Assembly: GCA_017960905.1 (NCBI GenBank)
Contig: JAGCYH010000047.1
Location: forward strand, 1 to 64,000
Source: Bacteroidales bacterium
Lineage (GTDB): Bacteria > Bacteroidota > Bacteroidia > Bacteroidales > Marinilabiliaceae
Direction: 5' to 3'
DNA: 64,000 bases
Part shown: positions 8,132 through 15,711 of the stretch, in pieces
How positions within the stretch are numbered: position 1 is the first letter of the stretch
How the letters are laid out: each line of letters starts with the position of its first letter
The notes under the pieces: generated by a model
What the model was told of the DNA's origin: nothing
Database searches by the model: none
The model's input: only the letters and a program-made list of their open reading frames with translations
Made by a program: the position numbers and the translations under genes

Positions 8132-9019
8132 TCAGACCCCAGCGCCATCGCTAAACGTCTCTGCGACAGCTTTTTGCTGAATGATTCTCGAGTACGGCTT
8201 CACGCTTTCGGTGAGCCAGATGTTACCACCAACCACTGTGTCGTGTCCGATGGTTATGCGGCCCAAAATCGATGAGTTTGAGTAAACTGTAACGTTATCC
8301 TCTATTATCGGGTGGCGCGGCACGTTCACCGGCTGACCGTTGTCGTTGTAGGTGAACTTCTTCGCACCAAGCGTAACACCCTGATACAGTGTCACATGAT
8401 TGCCAATAATGCACGTTTCGCCAATCACCACGCCGGTGCCGTGGTCGATTGAGAAATACTCGCCTATCTCAGCGCCCGGATGTATGTCGATGCCCGTTGC
8501 CGAATGTGCCATCTCGGTTATAATTCGCGGTAGCACAGGCACTTTCAACTTCAGCAGTTCGTGTGCAACACGGTAATGTACCATCACCTGAACTATCGGA
8601 TAACAGAAGATAATCTCGCCGTGAGACGTCACGGCTGGATCCGAATTGAACATCGCCTCGATGTCGGTGTAGAGCACGCGCTTGATTTCGGGCACGCGGT
8701 CGATGAACTGAAGCGTGATTTGCTCCACCTCCTCTTTCGTCTTGCCGCCATTGAAACTACTGAAACTCAGCATTATCTGCTCTTCGAGTTCCTTCACAAG
8801 CAGCTCCATGTTGACGCCCACGCGGTAAAACCGGCTCTCGCGACTGCAGATTTCGGCACCAAAAAAGCCCGGAAAGAATATCTGCCGCAGCAGCTCTATG
8901 ATGCGTTTCACCGCATCAACCGACGGCAACCGGCTGTCGTCCTTCCGCATTCGTTTTTCCTTGTCCGATAAATCGGACAAGACGGCCACATTACGCGCCA
9001 AAACCTCTTTTCTGTCCAT
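8132..9019 (-). CDS. cysE: Serine O-acetyltransferase (CysE)
   Basis: This 295-residue enzyme makes O-acetylserine, the carbon acceptor used by cysteine synthase. A long helical N-terminal domain is followed from about residue 185 by the left-handed beta-helix of hexapeptide repeats: GIDIHPGAEIGEYFSIDHG, GVVIGETCIIGNHVTLYQG and the DNVTVYSNSSILGRITIG coils. It is the last gene of the nine-gene operon, 61 bases after the cysteine desulfurase. Serine acetyltransferases are known neighbours of family 2A encapsulins, which supports the reading of this operon. The product would feed CysK, the first gene of the same operon. Confidence 0.93.
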   Translation of the reverse strand: MDRKEVLARNVAVLSDLSDKEKRMRKDDSRLPSVDAVKRIIELLRQIFFPGFFGAEICSRESRFYRVGVNMELLVKELEEQIMLSFSSFNGGKTKEEVEQITLQFIDRVPEIKRVLYTDIEAMFNSDPAVTSHGEIIFCYPIVQVMVHYRVAHELLKLKVPVLPRIITEMAHSATGIDIHPGAEIGEYFSIDHGTGVVIGETCIIGNHVTLYQGVTLGAKKFTYNDNGQPVNVPRHPIIEDNVTVYSNSSILGRITIGHDTVVGGNIWLTESVKPYSRIIQQKAVAETFSDGAGV

Positions 9020-9080
9020 TTCGAAATCCTTTTTAAATCTTGCCTAATTGGCTAATTATTAATTGTTTAACTGTTAATTA

Positions 9081-10688
9081 TCATTTAGTGGTTCCCACTA
9101 TTTTCCGCAGAGCTATCACCAGGCGGTCAATCTCTTCGCGCGTGTTGTAGACGGCGAACGTCGGGCGGACCGACATTTCGTAACCCAAAGCACGCAACGC
9201 AGGTTGGGCACAGTGGTGTCCAGCGCGCACGGCAATGCCCTCTTTGTCAAGCATTTGGCCGACTTGCGGCGCAGGAATGCCAGGAATGTCGAGCGAGACC
9301 ACGCTGACGCGGTTTTTCGGGTTGCCAATGAGCGTAATGCCAGGAATCAGCGCAATCTGTTGCCGCGCGTACTCTGTCAAATCGTGCTCGTGGCGCTCTA
9401 TGTTTTCGATGCCCACGCTGTTCACAAAATCAAGAGCGTAGCCCAGGCCTATGGCGTCGGCAATGTTGGGCGTGCCAGCCTCGAAACATGCAGGCGGCTC
9501 GTTGAACTCCGTCCGCTCAATGGTCACGTCCTTAATCATATTGCCGCCACCCTGCCACGGCGGAAGCAAAGCAAGCGCCTCCTTCTTGCCGTAAACCACG
9601 CCAATGCCCGACGGACCGTAAATCTTGTGGCCCGAAAAGACAAAGTAGTCGCAGTCCATATCCTGTACGTCAATCTTTGTGTGAGCCACCGACTGCGCTC
9701 CGTCAATCAGCACAGGAATGTTGTGAGAATGAGCAATTTGTATGATTGACTTCACGTCGTTGATGGTGCCAAACGTGTTGTTGACGTGCCCCACGGAAAT
9801 GAATTTTGTCCGCGGCGTGATAAGTCGTTCAAGTTCAGGCAGAATCAAGTCGCCGTTGCGGTCGATGGGGATGGCCCGGAGTTCGGCCTTGCGCTCCTTG
9901 CACACTTGCTGCCACGGCACAATGTTGGCGTGGTGGTCGAGTGTCGAGACAATCACATTGTCGCCCTCGAGCAAATATTTGCGTCCGAAAGTCTGCGCCA
10001 CAAGGTTGATGCCTTCGGTTGTTCCGCGCACAAAAACGATGTTGTCCACCGATGGTGCGTTGATGAACCGCGCCACCTTCTCACGCGCGCCCTCATACTG
10101 GTCGGTAGCACGTGCGGCAAGCGTATGCGCGCCGCGATGGATGTTTGAGTAGTCGGTCTTGTAGAAGTGGCTCAAGCCGTCAATCACGCGCAGCGGCTTC
10201 TGTGTCGATGCGCCGTTGTCGAACCACACCAAATCCTTGCCGTTGACCTTCTGGTCGAGAATGGGGAATTGCTTCCGAATCTCCGTCTGGTCAATGGTGT
10301 CGGCCTCCTCATAGTGCAGGTTGCGCACCAGTTCCGTTTCGGGTATTCCGATGCCGAAACCATTGTCTTTCAGCATGCATTTCCGACGGTCGGGCTGCAC
10401 ATCGTCTTGTTTGTCAGACGATTGCGATTGTTGCGTGGGTTGTTCTATGTCGTCGGAAAAATATTTTGCGACAACGTTGCGGAACAGCTCTGCGTCAACC
10501 TCCGATAGTTCGCCGGTGAGCGGAATCTGCGGCATGTTGAACCCGCCAAAGTCGAGTTCCGGTTGCGGCGGCTGCGCCTGTACCGGACTTACGTCCGGTA
10601 CGGGTGCGTCAGCGTCGAACCTGAATTGCGGAATCTGCCCCAATTCGGGAATGTCAGGCCTGAAATTATCTAATTCGTTGCCGTACAT
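9081..10688 (-). CDS. SufS-like cysteine desulfurase with disordered N-terminal extension (likely encapsulin cargo)
   Basis: The 535-residue PLP enzyme takes sulfur from cysteine as a persulfide. The catalytic part starts near residue 133 and shows the PLP lysine K355 in FSGHK, the DHHAN segment (251-255) and the active cysteine C493 in RAGHHCAQP. Standard SufS proteins are about 405 residues; the extra 130 N-terminal residues are rich in Pro, Gln, Asp and Glu and look disordered, with short hydrophobic Pro/Gly patches (around 10-25 and 48-62). In characterised family 2 encapsulins such an extension loads the desulfurase into the shell. The gene overlaps the shell gene by one base (TAATG), implying translational coupling. 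Cargo status is inferred from architecture and context. Confidence 0.92.
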   Translation of the reverse strand: MYGNELDNFRPDIPELGQIPQFRFDADAPVPDVSPVQAQPPQPELDFGGFNMPQIPLTGELSEVDAELFRNVVAKYFSDDIEQPTQQSQSSDKQDDVQPDRRKCMLKDNGFGIGIPETELVRNLHYEEADTIDQTEIRKQFPILDQKVNGKDLVWFDNGASTQKPLRVIDGLSHFYKTDYSNIHRGAHTLAARATDQYEGAREKVARFINAPSVDNIVFVRGTTEGINLVAQTFGRKYLLEGDNVIVSTLDHHANIVPWQQVCKERKAELRAIPIDRNGDLILPELERLITPRTKFISVGHVNNTFGTINDVKSIIQIAHSHNIPVLIDGAQSVAHTKIDVQDMDCDYFVFSGHKIYGPSGIGVVYGKKEALALLPPWQGGGNMIKDVTIERTEFNEPPACFEAGTPNIADAIGLGYALDFVNSVGIENIERHEHDLTEYARQQIALIPGITLIGNPKNRVSVVSLDIPGIPAPQVGQMLDKEGIAVRAGHHCAQPALRALGYEMSVRPTFAVYNTREEIDRLVIALRKIVGTTK

Positions 10689-12127
10689 TATTTTTCAATT
10701 TGGTTCCTGTGTTGATAATCATGATAATAGCCCACCTCAACGTTCTCGAGCACAGCAATGGCGTCGTCGGTCAGGCTTGCGAGCGAGAAGTATTTTGTGA
10801 GCAGATAACTTGCCACGCCGTATTGGTCAAGGCCCATCAAGCGTGCCGACAGCGACGGTGCAATCTCGCCAGGGATGCCAGCCTGATGCAGGCCCACAAC
10901 GCCCTGTTCCTTCTCGCCAGTGCGCACAAGAATGATGTCGGTGGTTCCCACGCCGCGGCTTGTCAGATATTGGCCTTTGATTTCAACCTTGTCCGACGGA
11001 ATGATGGGCACACCGCGCCACGTAATCACCTTTGTACCAAACAAATCGATTGATACGGGCGGCACACCGCGCCACGTGCATTCGCGCTCGAAAGCGGCAA
11101 TGGCGCGCGGGTTGGCTATGAAGAATGCGGGCTCCTTCCAAACGAGCGACAGCAGTTCGTCAAGGTCGTCGGGCGTTGGCGCACCGTAGCGGGCGCTGAT
11201 TTTGTAGCCTGGCGCAGCCTGTGCAAGCAAGCCGAATTTCTTGTTGTTGATGAGTTCCCATTCCTGACGCTCCTTGATGCTCTCGATTGAGAGTCGCAGT
11301 TGCTGTTCAAGTTGGTTGTAAGGCGCATTGTATAAGTCGCTTACGCGAGTATGGATACGCACAACTGTTTGCAACGTGTTGAGCGAGTATTCGGTCGGAT
11401 TCTCGTCGTAGTCGATGTATGTTTCGGGGATGATGTTGTCCTCCTCGTGGCCGCTCACAAGGTCGATGTGCTTCTCGCCGTGGTCGTTCACGGTGGCCTT
11501 CAGGCGCAAATGGTCGTCAACGGCGTTGTTAAACTGTTCGCGGAAGTTTGGTTTCTCTTTGATAAGTTTCTCAAGTACAGGCGTTTCCAACTGAAGGAAA
11601 GTCGAATTGGTGAGCGAGCGCACAGTTACGGTCGAACTTGCGGCGCTCAAAAGGTCGGTCTCGCCGAAATACTCGCCCGAACCCAACAGCGCAATGCGCA
11701 ACTCTTCACCGTGGATGCCAGTGCTGATGACTTCGGCCTGACCGCTTGCCACAATAAAGAATTTCTGTTTGTCTTTGCCTTGAGTGATAAGGTTTTTGCC
11801 ACGTTTCACCTCAACAGGCACAAAGTTGCGTGCCAGGTCCGAAACTATCTCCTCATCGATGCTTGCGAAGAGCGGAATCTGTCGCAAATCCTTCGCGGTG
11901 AAACTTGCCACGCCGTCAAAATACTGAATTGCAATGCGGTCGGCCTTTTTCAGTTCCACTTTGGTGCGGTTGACGCGGTAGGTGCCGCTCTCAACCTGTG
12001 TCCACGGCAGCAGTTTCAGAAGAAGCCGCGGTGTGATTGACCCCATTTGCGGTGGGGTTTTGGTAGTATTCGCAAGTTTGCGAGCCGTTGCAGTCGTAAT
12101 GCTGCGTTGAATGTTGCTGTCTGCCAT
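10688..12127 (-). CDS. Family 2 encapsulin shell protein with a cNMP-binding-like insert
   Basis: The 479-residue protein has the SrpI-type encapsulin arm at 10-56 (ARKLANTTKTPPQ, ITPRLLLKLLPW, YRVNRTK) and the HK97-like shell body from about 233 to the end (YNAPYNQLEQQLRLSIE, KERQEWELIN, GAPTPDDLDELLSLVWKEPAFF, ITWRGVPIIPSDK, SLTDDAIAVLENVEVG). Between them, residues 75-210 form a cyclic-nucleotide-binding-type domain with FGE at 154-156. The position of the phosphate-binding arginine of CRP-like domains is Ser165, so nucleotide binding is doubtful. Such shells self-assemble into roughly 24-nm compartments, and desulfurase-loaded ones have been shown to store elemental sulfur. The cargo gene follows with a one-base overlap. 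Family assignment is confident. Confidence 0.93.
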   Translation of the reverse strand: MADSNIQRSITTATARKLANTTKTPPQMGSITPRLLLKLLPWTQVESGTYRVNRTKVELKKADRIAIQYFDGVASFTAKDLRQIPLFASIDEEIVSDLARNFVPVEVKRGKNLITQGKDKQKFFIVASGQAEVISTGIHGEELRIALLGSGEYFGETDLLSAASSTVTVRSLTNSTFLQLETPVLEKLIKEKPNFREQFNNAVDDHLRLKATVNDHGEKHIDLVSGHEEDNIIPETYIDYDENPTEYSLNTLQTVVRIHTRVSDLYNAPYNQLEQQLRLSIESIKERQEWELINNKKFGLLAQAAPGYKISARYGAPTPDDLDELLSLVWKEPAFFIANPRAIAAFERECTWRGVPPVSIDLFGTKVITWRGVPIIPSDKVEIKGQYLTSRGVGTTDIILVRTGEKEQGVVGLHQAGIPGEIAPSLSARLMGLDQYGVASYLLTKYFSLASLTDDAIAVLENVEVGYYHDYQHRNQIEK

Positions 12128-12160
12128 AGTTTTAATCTTTTTAAATTGTTAATCAATATG

Positions 12161-12559
12161 TTATCTTAAATTTATTTTTTCTTTCACTTCGCCATCGGCG
12201 ATGGCGAAAGCGTTGAATACGGGCTGTTCGCCAGCCAGCGAGAGAATGAAATACAATATGTTAGGGTCGAAAGCCAGCCGGATGTCCTCTGCCGACGGGC
12301 GCGATGGCGACGCAGGGTGGCTGTGCCAGTTGCCCACAATCACCAAGCCGTTCTGCCGCGCGTATTTGACGGCGGCGAACTGCTCCTTCGGGTCGAAACT
12401 GAAATGCTCCTCCGAGTGGTCGATATTCGTCATTGGAAAATTCAGCGTAACAGTCTGACGGTCAGGACCCAACAAGTAGCCGCACGACTCTACAGGCGCG
12501 TCTTTACGCGCCTGATCCAGCAGCGACTGGTATGCCTCGTCTGTAATTGTCAGTTCCAT
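12161..12559 (-). CDS. JAMM/MPN+ metallopeptidase (Mec/QbsD/HcyD-like)
   Basis: The 132-residue protein has a complete zinc-peptidase JAMM site: Glu24 (VESCGYLLG), H79-S-H81, Ser89 and Asp92, fitting HxH-x7-S-x2-D. Stand-alone bacterial JAMM proteins beside ThiS-like carriers either trim residues after the carrier's Gly-Gly or release an amino acid made on the carrier's C-terminus (Mec of the CysO system). The ThiS-like carrier of this operon ends in GGGSL, so it needs trimming, and cysteine release is also possible. The gene starts directly after the tusA-like stop codon and lies 33 bases before the shell gene. Confidence 0.9.
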   Translation of the reverse strand: MELTITDEAYQSLLDQARKDAPVESCGYLLGPDRQTVTLNFPMTNIDHSEEHFSFDPKEQFAAVKYARQNGLVIVGNWHSHPASPSRPSAEDIRLAFDPNILYFILSLAGEQPVFNAFAIADGEVKEKINLR

Positions 12560-12784
12560 CTATTTCTGAATAGTTACTTTGTGAATATTTCCTTCTACAT
12601 GCGTGACACTCAATACTTTATAGCCTTGCTCGGTGGCCGAGCGCGGCACGTTGCTGAGCGGTTCGCCTTCGGTGAGCAGCACCTCAAGGATGTCGCCATC
12701 GGCTATCTGCGCCAACTTCAGCTTCGTCTTGACGAACGTCATCGGGCAGTGCTCTTTTGTTATGTCTAATGTATGTGTTGCCAT
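12560..12784 (-). CDS. TusA/SirA-family sulfur-carrier protein
   Basis: The 74-residue protein matches TusA in size and fold pattern, with the persulfide-carrying Cys13 in EHCPMTFVKTKLKL and the GDILEVLLTEGEP strand. The usual CPxP motif reads CPMT here, so the second proline is lost. TusA proteins take persulfide sulfur from cysteine desulfurases and hand it to DsrE-like and other acceptors. Placed between the DsrE-like gene and the JAMM gene, it probably moves sulfur from the encapsulated desulfurase to the ThiS-like carrier. Confidence 0.88.
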   Translation of the reverse strand: MATHTLDITKEHCPMTFVKTKLKLAQIADGDILEVLLTEGEPLSNVPRSATEQGYKVLSVTHVEGNIHKVTIQK

Positions 12785-12820
12785 AGTAATTTCGAATTAT
12801 GAGTTTTCAACTTTCTGTTT

Positions 12821-13300
12821 TTAAATAAACATCGTTCTTCCGCCTTCCGACAATTCAAGGAACGAAGCCACGCCAAGCGTGTCTTTCACCTCGTGGATGA
12901 AATCGGATTGCTTGAGCCCCAGAACGTGCATTGCCATCTCGCAGGCGTACAGGTTGACACCCAGCGCTGTGGCGGCCTCGACAAGTTCTTCGAGCGTGGC
13001 CACGTTGTTTTTGCGCATCAGCTTGCGAAAAATGCGCGGACCAATGCCCCAGAAGTTGAATCGGCTTGTTGGGGTGTTGTGCAGACCGCCCATCATAAAA
13101 CCAAACATCTTTGTGAGCCAGTTGCCACCGACAAAAGCGCGTCCGCGCTTTTGCTTTATGGCGTCGAGTCCCCAAAAGGTGAAGAAAATGTTCACCTCGT
13201 AACCCACAGCCGCCGCGCCGGTTGCCAGCGTGAACACGGCCGTCAGCTTGTCGAATTCGCCCGAAAAGGCTATCAACGATAGTTTCTTCTTGTCTGCCAT
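12821..13300 (-). CDS. DsrE/DsrF-like (DrsE_2) sulfur-relay protein
   Basis: The 159-residue protein belongs to the DsrE-like group (often annotated as peroxiredoxin family protein), with the N-terminal LSLIAFSGEFDKLTAVFTLATGA strand-helix unit, the FFTFWGLDAIK segment and a conserved cysteine, C120, in LYACEMAMHVLG. Family members carry sulfur as a persulfide and commonly pair with TusA and rhodaneses. It lies 6 bases after the E1-like gene and 36 before the tusA-like gene. Its second half has hydrophobic stretches (WLTKMFGFMMGG) that may contact a membrane or partner. Confidence 0.87.
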   Translation of the reverse strand: MADKKKLSLIAFSGEFDKLTAVFTLATGAAAVGYEVNIFFTFWGLDAIKQKRGRAFVGGNWLTKMFGFMMGGLHNTPTSRFNFWGIGPRIFRKLMRKNNVATLEELVEAATALGVNLYACEMAMHVLGLKQSDFIHEVKDTLGVASFLELSEGGRTMFI

Positions 13301-13306
13301 ACTGTT

Positions 13307-14122
13307 TTAGTTTTTGTGCGATGCAAGGTCGCAAACGCCTTGTTCATAATCAATTAACTCGGTCACTGTCGGATTTTGTCCGCAAAGCGGACAATTATCA
13401 CGCCGACGGACATTTATCTTTCTGAAATCCATCGTTTTTGCGTTGAATGTCAGCAATTTGTCGGTCAGCAACTCGCCAACTCCAGTGATATATTTCAGCG
13501 TTTCAGCGGCCTGAATGGTGCCCAACATTCCCGCAATGGCACCCAGCACGCCGGCTTGAGAGCAAGTGGGAACGGCATTGGCAGGCGGCGGCGTCTTGAA
13601 CATACAACGGTAGCAAGCGTGGCCTGGAACGTATGTAAACGTCTGTCCCTCAAAGCGTAAGATTCCGCCGTGACTGAATGGTTTGCCAGCCATCACGCAA
13701 GCGTCGTTTATCAGGAATTTCACCGGAAAATTGTCGGTTCCGTCAACCACAAAATCGTAGTCGCGCACAATGTCGAGAACGTTGTCGGCACGCAGAAAGT
13801 CCTGATATGTAACCACTTTCACGTTCGGGTTTATCGATGTCATTGTCTCTTTGGCCGATTCCACTTTCGGACGGCCCACATCGGGCGTAGTGTGTATAAT
13901 CTGACGCTGAAGGTTGCTCAAGTCAACCACATCGCCATCGACAATGCCGATGGTGCCCACACCAGCGGCCGCCAGATACATTGCCACGGGCGCCCCAAGG
14001 CCGCCCGCGCCAATAACCAGCACCTTCGCCTCGCGTATCTTTTCTTGCCCCTCTACGCCTACGTCCTTAAGCAGAATATGGCGCGAGTAGCGGTTAAGTT
14101 CTTCTTCTGTAAAATCAAACAT
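13307..14122 (-). CDS. ThiF/MoeB/HesA-type adenylyltransferase (E1-like)
   Basis: The 271-residue enzyme activates the C-terminal glycine of a ubiquitin-like sulfur carrier by adenylation. It has the start RYSRHILLKDVG, the nucleotide loop G38-A-G-G-L-G, the DGDVVDLSNLQRQ segment, zinc cysteines C170/C173 and C244/C247, and C187 in the PTCSQAGVLG crossover loop where E1-like enzymes form a persulfide or thioester. No rhodanese domain is fused, so sulfur must come from a separate donor such as TusA or the desulfurase. The neighbouring ThiS-like gene is its probable substrate. Confidence 0.93.
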   Translation of the reverse strand: MFDFTEEELNRYSRHILLKDVGVEGQEKIREAKVLVIGAGGLGAPVAMYLAAAGVGTIGIVDGDVVDLSNLQRQIIHTTPDVGRPKVESAKETMTSINPNVKVVTYQDFLRADNVLDIVRDYDFVVDGTDNFPVKFLINDACVMAGKPFSHGGILRFEGQTFTYVPGHACYRCMFKTPPPANAVPTCSQAGVLGAIAGMLGTIQAAETLKYITGVGELLTDKLLTFNAKTMDFRKINVRRRDNCPLCGQNPTVTELIDYEQGVCDLASHKN

Positions 14123-14215
14123 AGCAATTAGTTAATTACGAATTAATGAATTACAAATTACGAGTTAGGAATTACGAATTGTTAATTGTCAATTCTCAAT
14201 TTTCAATTCTCAATT

Positions 14216-14428
14216 TTACAAGCTTCCTCCGCCCATAAAATACAGGAAATCAACCGAATCGCCTTCCTTCAAGGTTGTTTTGTCGAAGTCCTCTCGGTCG
14301 ACGAATTCCTCGTTCACCTGAACGCTAACCATTTCAGGCTGAGCTACATTGTTCTGTTTGATGAGTGCCGATATTGTTATCGGCAATGCGACTTCTTGTT
14401 TGTCGCCGTTTACTGTGATTGTTGCCAT
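14216..14428 (-). CDS. ThiS/MoaD-like sulfur-carrier protein with a masked C-terminus
   Basis: The 70-residue ubiquitin-fold protein ends in FMGGGSL. Working ThiS, MoaD and CysO proteins end in Gly-Gly, which is adenylated and turned into a thiocarboxylate. Two (or three) extra residues block that end here, as in QbsE- and HcyS-type carriers that are unmasked by a JAMM peptidase, and such a peptidase is encoded three genes on. No thiamine genes (thiC, thiG, thiH) are present, so a role in cysteine rather than thiamine synthesis is likely. It lies 24 bases after cysK; a 93-base low-complexity spacer of AATTACGAATT-like tracts separates it from the E1 gene. Confidence 0.9.
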   Translation of the reverse strand: MATITVNGDKQEVALPITISALIKQNNVAQPEMVSVQVNEEFVDREDFDKTTLKEGDSVDFLYFMGGGSL

Positions 14429-14452
14429 AATATTCTATTTATTTTTTTGTTG

Positions 14453-15385
14453 TTATTCGCTAAATAATGCTGTCGAGAGGTATCGCTCGCCCGAGTCGGG
14501 CAGCAGCGCCACAATGCGTTTGCCCTTGTTCTCGGGTCGGCGTGCCACCTCTATCGCGGCGTGCAGTGCCGCCCCAGACGAAATGCCCACCAGGACTCCC
14601 TCGCGGCGCGCTATATAGCGCGCCGCCTCAAAGGCGTCGTCGTTGCTCACGCGGAGAATCTCATCGTAGATTCTTGTGTTCAGAATCTTCGGAATGAAGC
14701 CCGCGCCAATGCCCTGCAACTTGTGCGGACCAGGCTTATAGCCCGACAGCACGGCACTTCCAAGCGGCTCTACAGCCACCACCTTGATTGCAGGATTGTA
14801 AGCCTTCAGAGCCTCACCAACGCCTGTAATGGTGCCGCCAGTGCCCACACCGGCAATAAAAATGTCGAGTTTGCCATCGGTGTCGGCAATGATTTCCTGA
14901 GCCGTTGTTTCAGCATGCACTTCAGGATTTGCCTTATTTTCAAACTGTTGCGGGATGAAAGCGTTGCCAATCTGCGCCGCCAGCTCCTTCGCCTTGCGGA
15001 TTGAGCCAGGCATACCTTCGTAGGCGGGCGTCAGCACCAGTTCGGCGCCCAAAGCCTTAAGCAGGGCGCGGCGTTCAAGGCTCATCGAGTCGGGCATTGT
15101 CAGAATCAGCCGATAGCCGCGCGTGGCAGCCACAATGGCCAGTCCAATGCCTGTGTTACCGCTCGTGGGCTCGATAATCACAGTCCGACTGTCAATCAGA
15201 CCTTTCTTTTCAGCGCTCTTGATAAGATTGAGCCCCACACGGTCCTTCACACTGCGGCCAGGGTTCAGAAACTCAAGTTTGGCCAGAATCTGCGCCTTCG
15301 TCTTCTGTTCCTGCTCAATTTTGACGAGTTCCAGAAGCGGCGTCCGCCCAATCAGTTCCGTTATATTGTTTGCAATTTTTGCCAT
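14453..15385 (-). CDS. cysK: Cysteine synthase (O-acetylserine sulfhydrylase, CysK)
   Basis: The 310-residue PLP enzyme joins sulfide, or sulfur from a thiocarboxylate carrier, to O-acetylserine. The PLP lysine is K47 in NPGRSVKDR, followed by PTSGNTG (73-79), the phosphate loop [10 protein letters not shown] (179-188) and GISSGAA (267-273). It heads the nine-gene operon directly behind the promoter and palindromic operator, and the operon's last gene, cysE, makes its acceptor. Whether it takes sulfur from free sulfide or, like CysM with CysO, from the ThiS-like carrier is not visible in the sequence; its place beside the carrier genes favours the latter or both. Confidence 0.95.
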   Translation of the reverse strand: MAKIANNITELIGRTPLLELVKIEQEQKTKAQILAKLEFLNPGRSVKDRVGLNLIKSAEKKGLIDSRTVIIEPTSGNTGIGLAIVAATRGYRLILTMPDSMSLERRALLKALGAELVLTPAYEGMPGSIRKAKELAAQIGNAFIPQQFENKANPEVHAETTAQEIIADTDGKLDIFIAGVGTGGTITGVGEALKAYNPAIKVVAVEPLGSAVLSGYKPGPHKLQGIGAGFIPKILNTRIYDEILRVSNDDAFEAARYIARREGVLVGISSGAALHAAIEVARRPENKGKRIVALLPDSGERYLSTALFSE

Positions 15386-15416
15386 TTTTCAGTCCTTTCT
15401 TTTTTGAATGACGTTG

Positions 15417-15424
15417 CAAATATA
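15417..15424 (-). promoter_or_regulatory. cysK operon promoter, -7 box TATATTTG
   Basis: On the minus strand the box reads TATATTTG followed by C, identical to that of cysN, and lies 32-39 bases before the cysK start codon. It is the only promoter-like signal seen for the nine-gene operon. Confidence 0.76.
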
Positions 15425-15442
15425 AAACACATTTTCTATTTC

Positions 15443-15459
15443 CCTACTATGTTAGTAGG
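15443..15459. promoter_or_regulatory. 17-bp palindromic operator upstream of cysK
   Basis: Minus-strand reading is CCTACTAACATAGTAGG, CCTAC-N7-GTAGG, followed by GAAATAGAA. It ends 18 bases before the -7 box, in place of the -33 element, the same layout as the cysN site at 3915-3931. A shared sulfur-responsive regulator is inferred. Confidence 0.8.
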
Positions 15460-15525
15460 TTGTTTTTCTGATTTTACGTTTTTTTAACATTACAACGCAT
15501 TACACAACCAACAATAAAACAATCC

Positions 15526-15555
15526 GTCAGAAGGCCAATTAATTGGTCTTCTGAC
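15526..15555. repeat. 30-bp palindrome between divergent cysK and fumarase promoters
   Basis: Bases 15526-15540 and 15541-15555 (arm GTCAGAAGGCCAATT) are inverted copies with one mismatch and no spacer. It is not followed by a T-run and no gene ends here, so it could be a second operator or a cruciform or repeat element. The rest of the 326-base gap 15386-15711 holds the two promoters and nothing else recognised. Confidence 0.6.
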
Positions 15556-15674
15556 AATTAGCAGAACTATCTCTCGTGAATATCTTTTTCGTCAAGATTC
15601 AGTGAAGACATCTAAAAAACTAAGAAGCGGGGAAATTTTCATTCTTAATTTTTAATTGTTAATTGAATATAGAT

Positions 15675-15682
15675 TATCTTTG
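15675..15682 (+). promoter_or_regulatory. Fumarase promoter, -7 box TATCTTTG
   Basis: TATCTTTG fits TAnnTTTG and lies 29 bases before the fumarase start codon, with TTG-containing AT-rich sequence about 20 bases upstream. Confidence 0.72.
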
Positions 15683-15711
15683 CGGTCAATAACAAAGAAA
15701 AACAAAATAAT

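Noticed and set aside
10321..10800. Plus-strand open frames opposite the encapsulin and desulfurase genes
   Set aside because: They are antisense frames of high-G+C genes with clear protein matches on the minus strand; their translations look like nothing known.
14216..14428. Thiamine biosynthesis role for the ThiS-like gene
   Set aside because: No thiC, thiG, thiH or thiE is nearby; the neighbours are cysteine and sulfur-relay genes, and the masked C-terminus with a JAMM peptidase points away from thiamine.
15386..15711. Riboswitch upstream of cysK or fumarase
   Set aside because: Both genes have short leaders of about 25-35 bases after a clear -7 box, too short for a SAM or similar aptamer.
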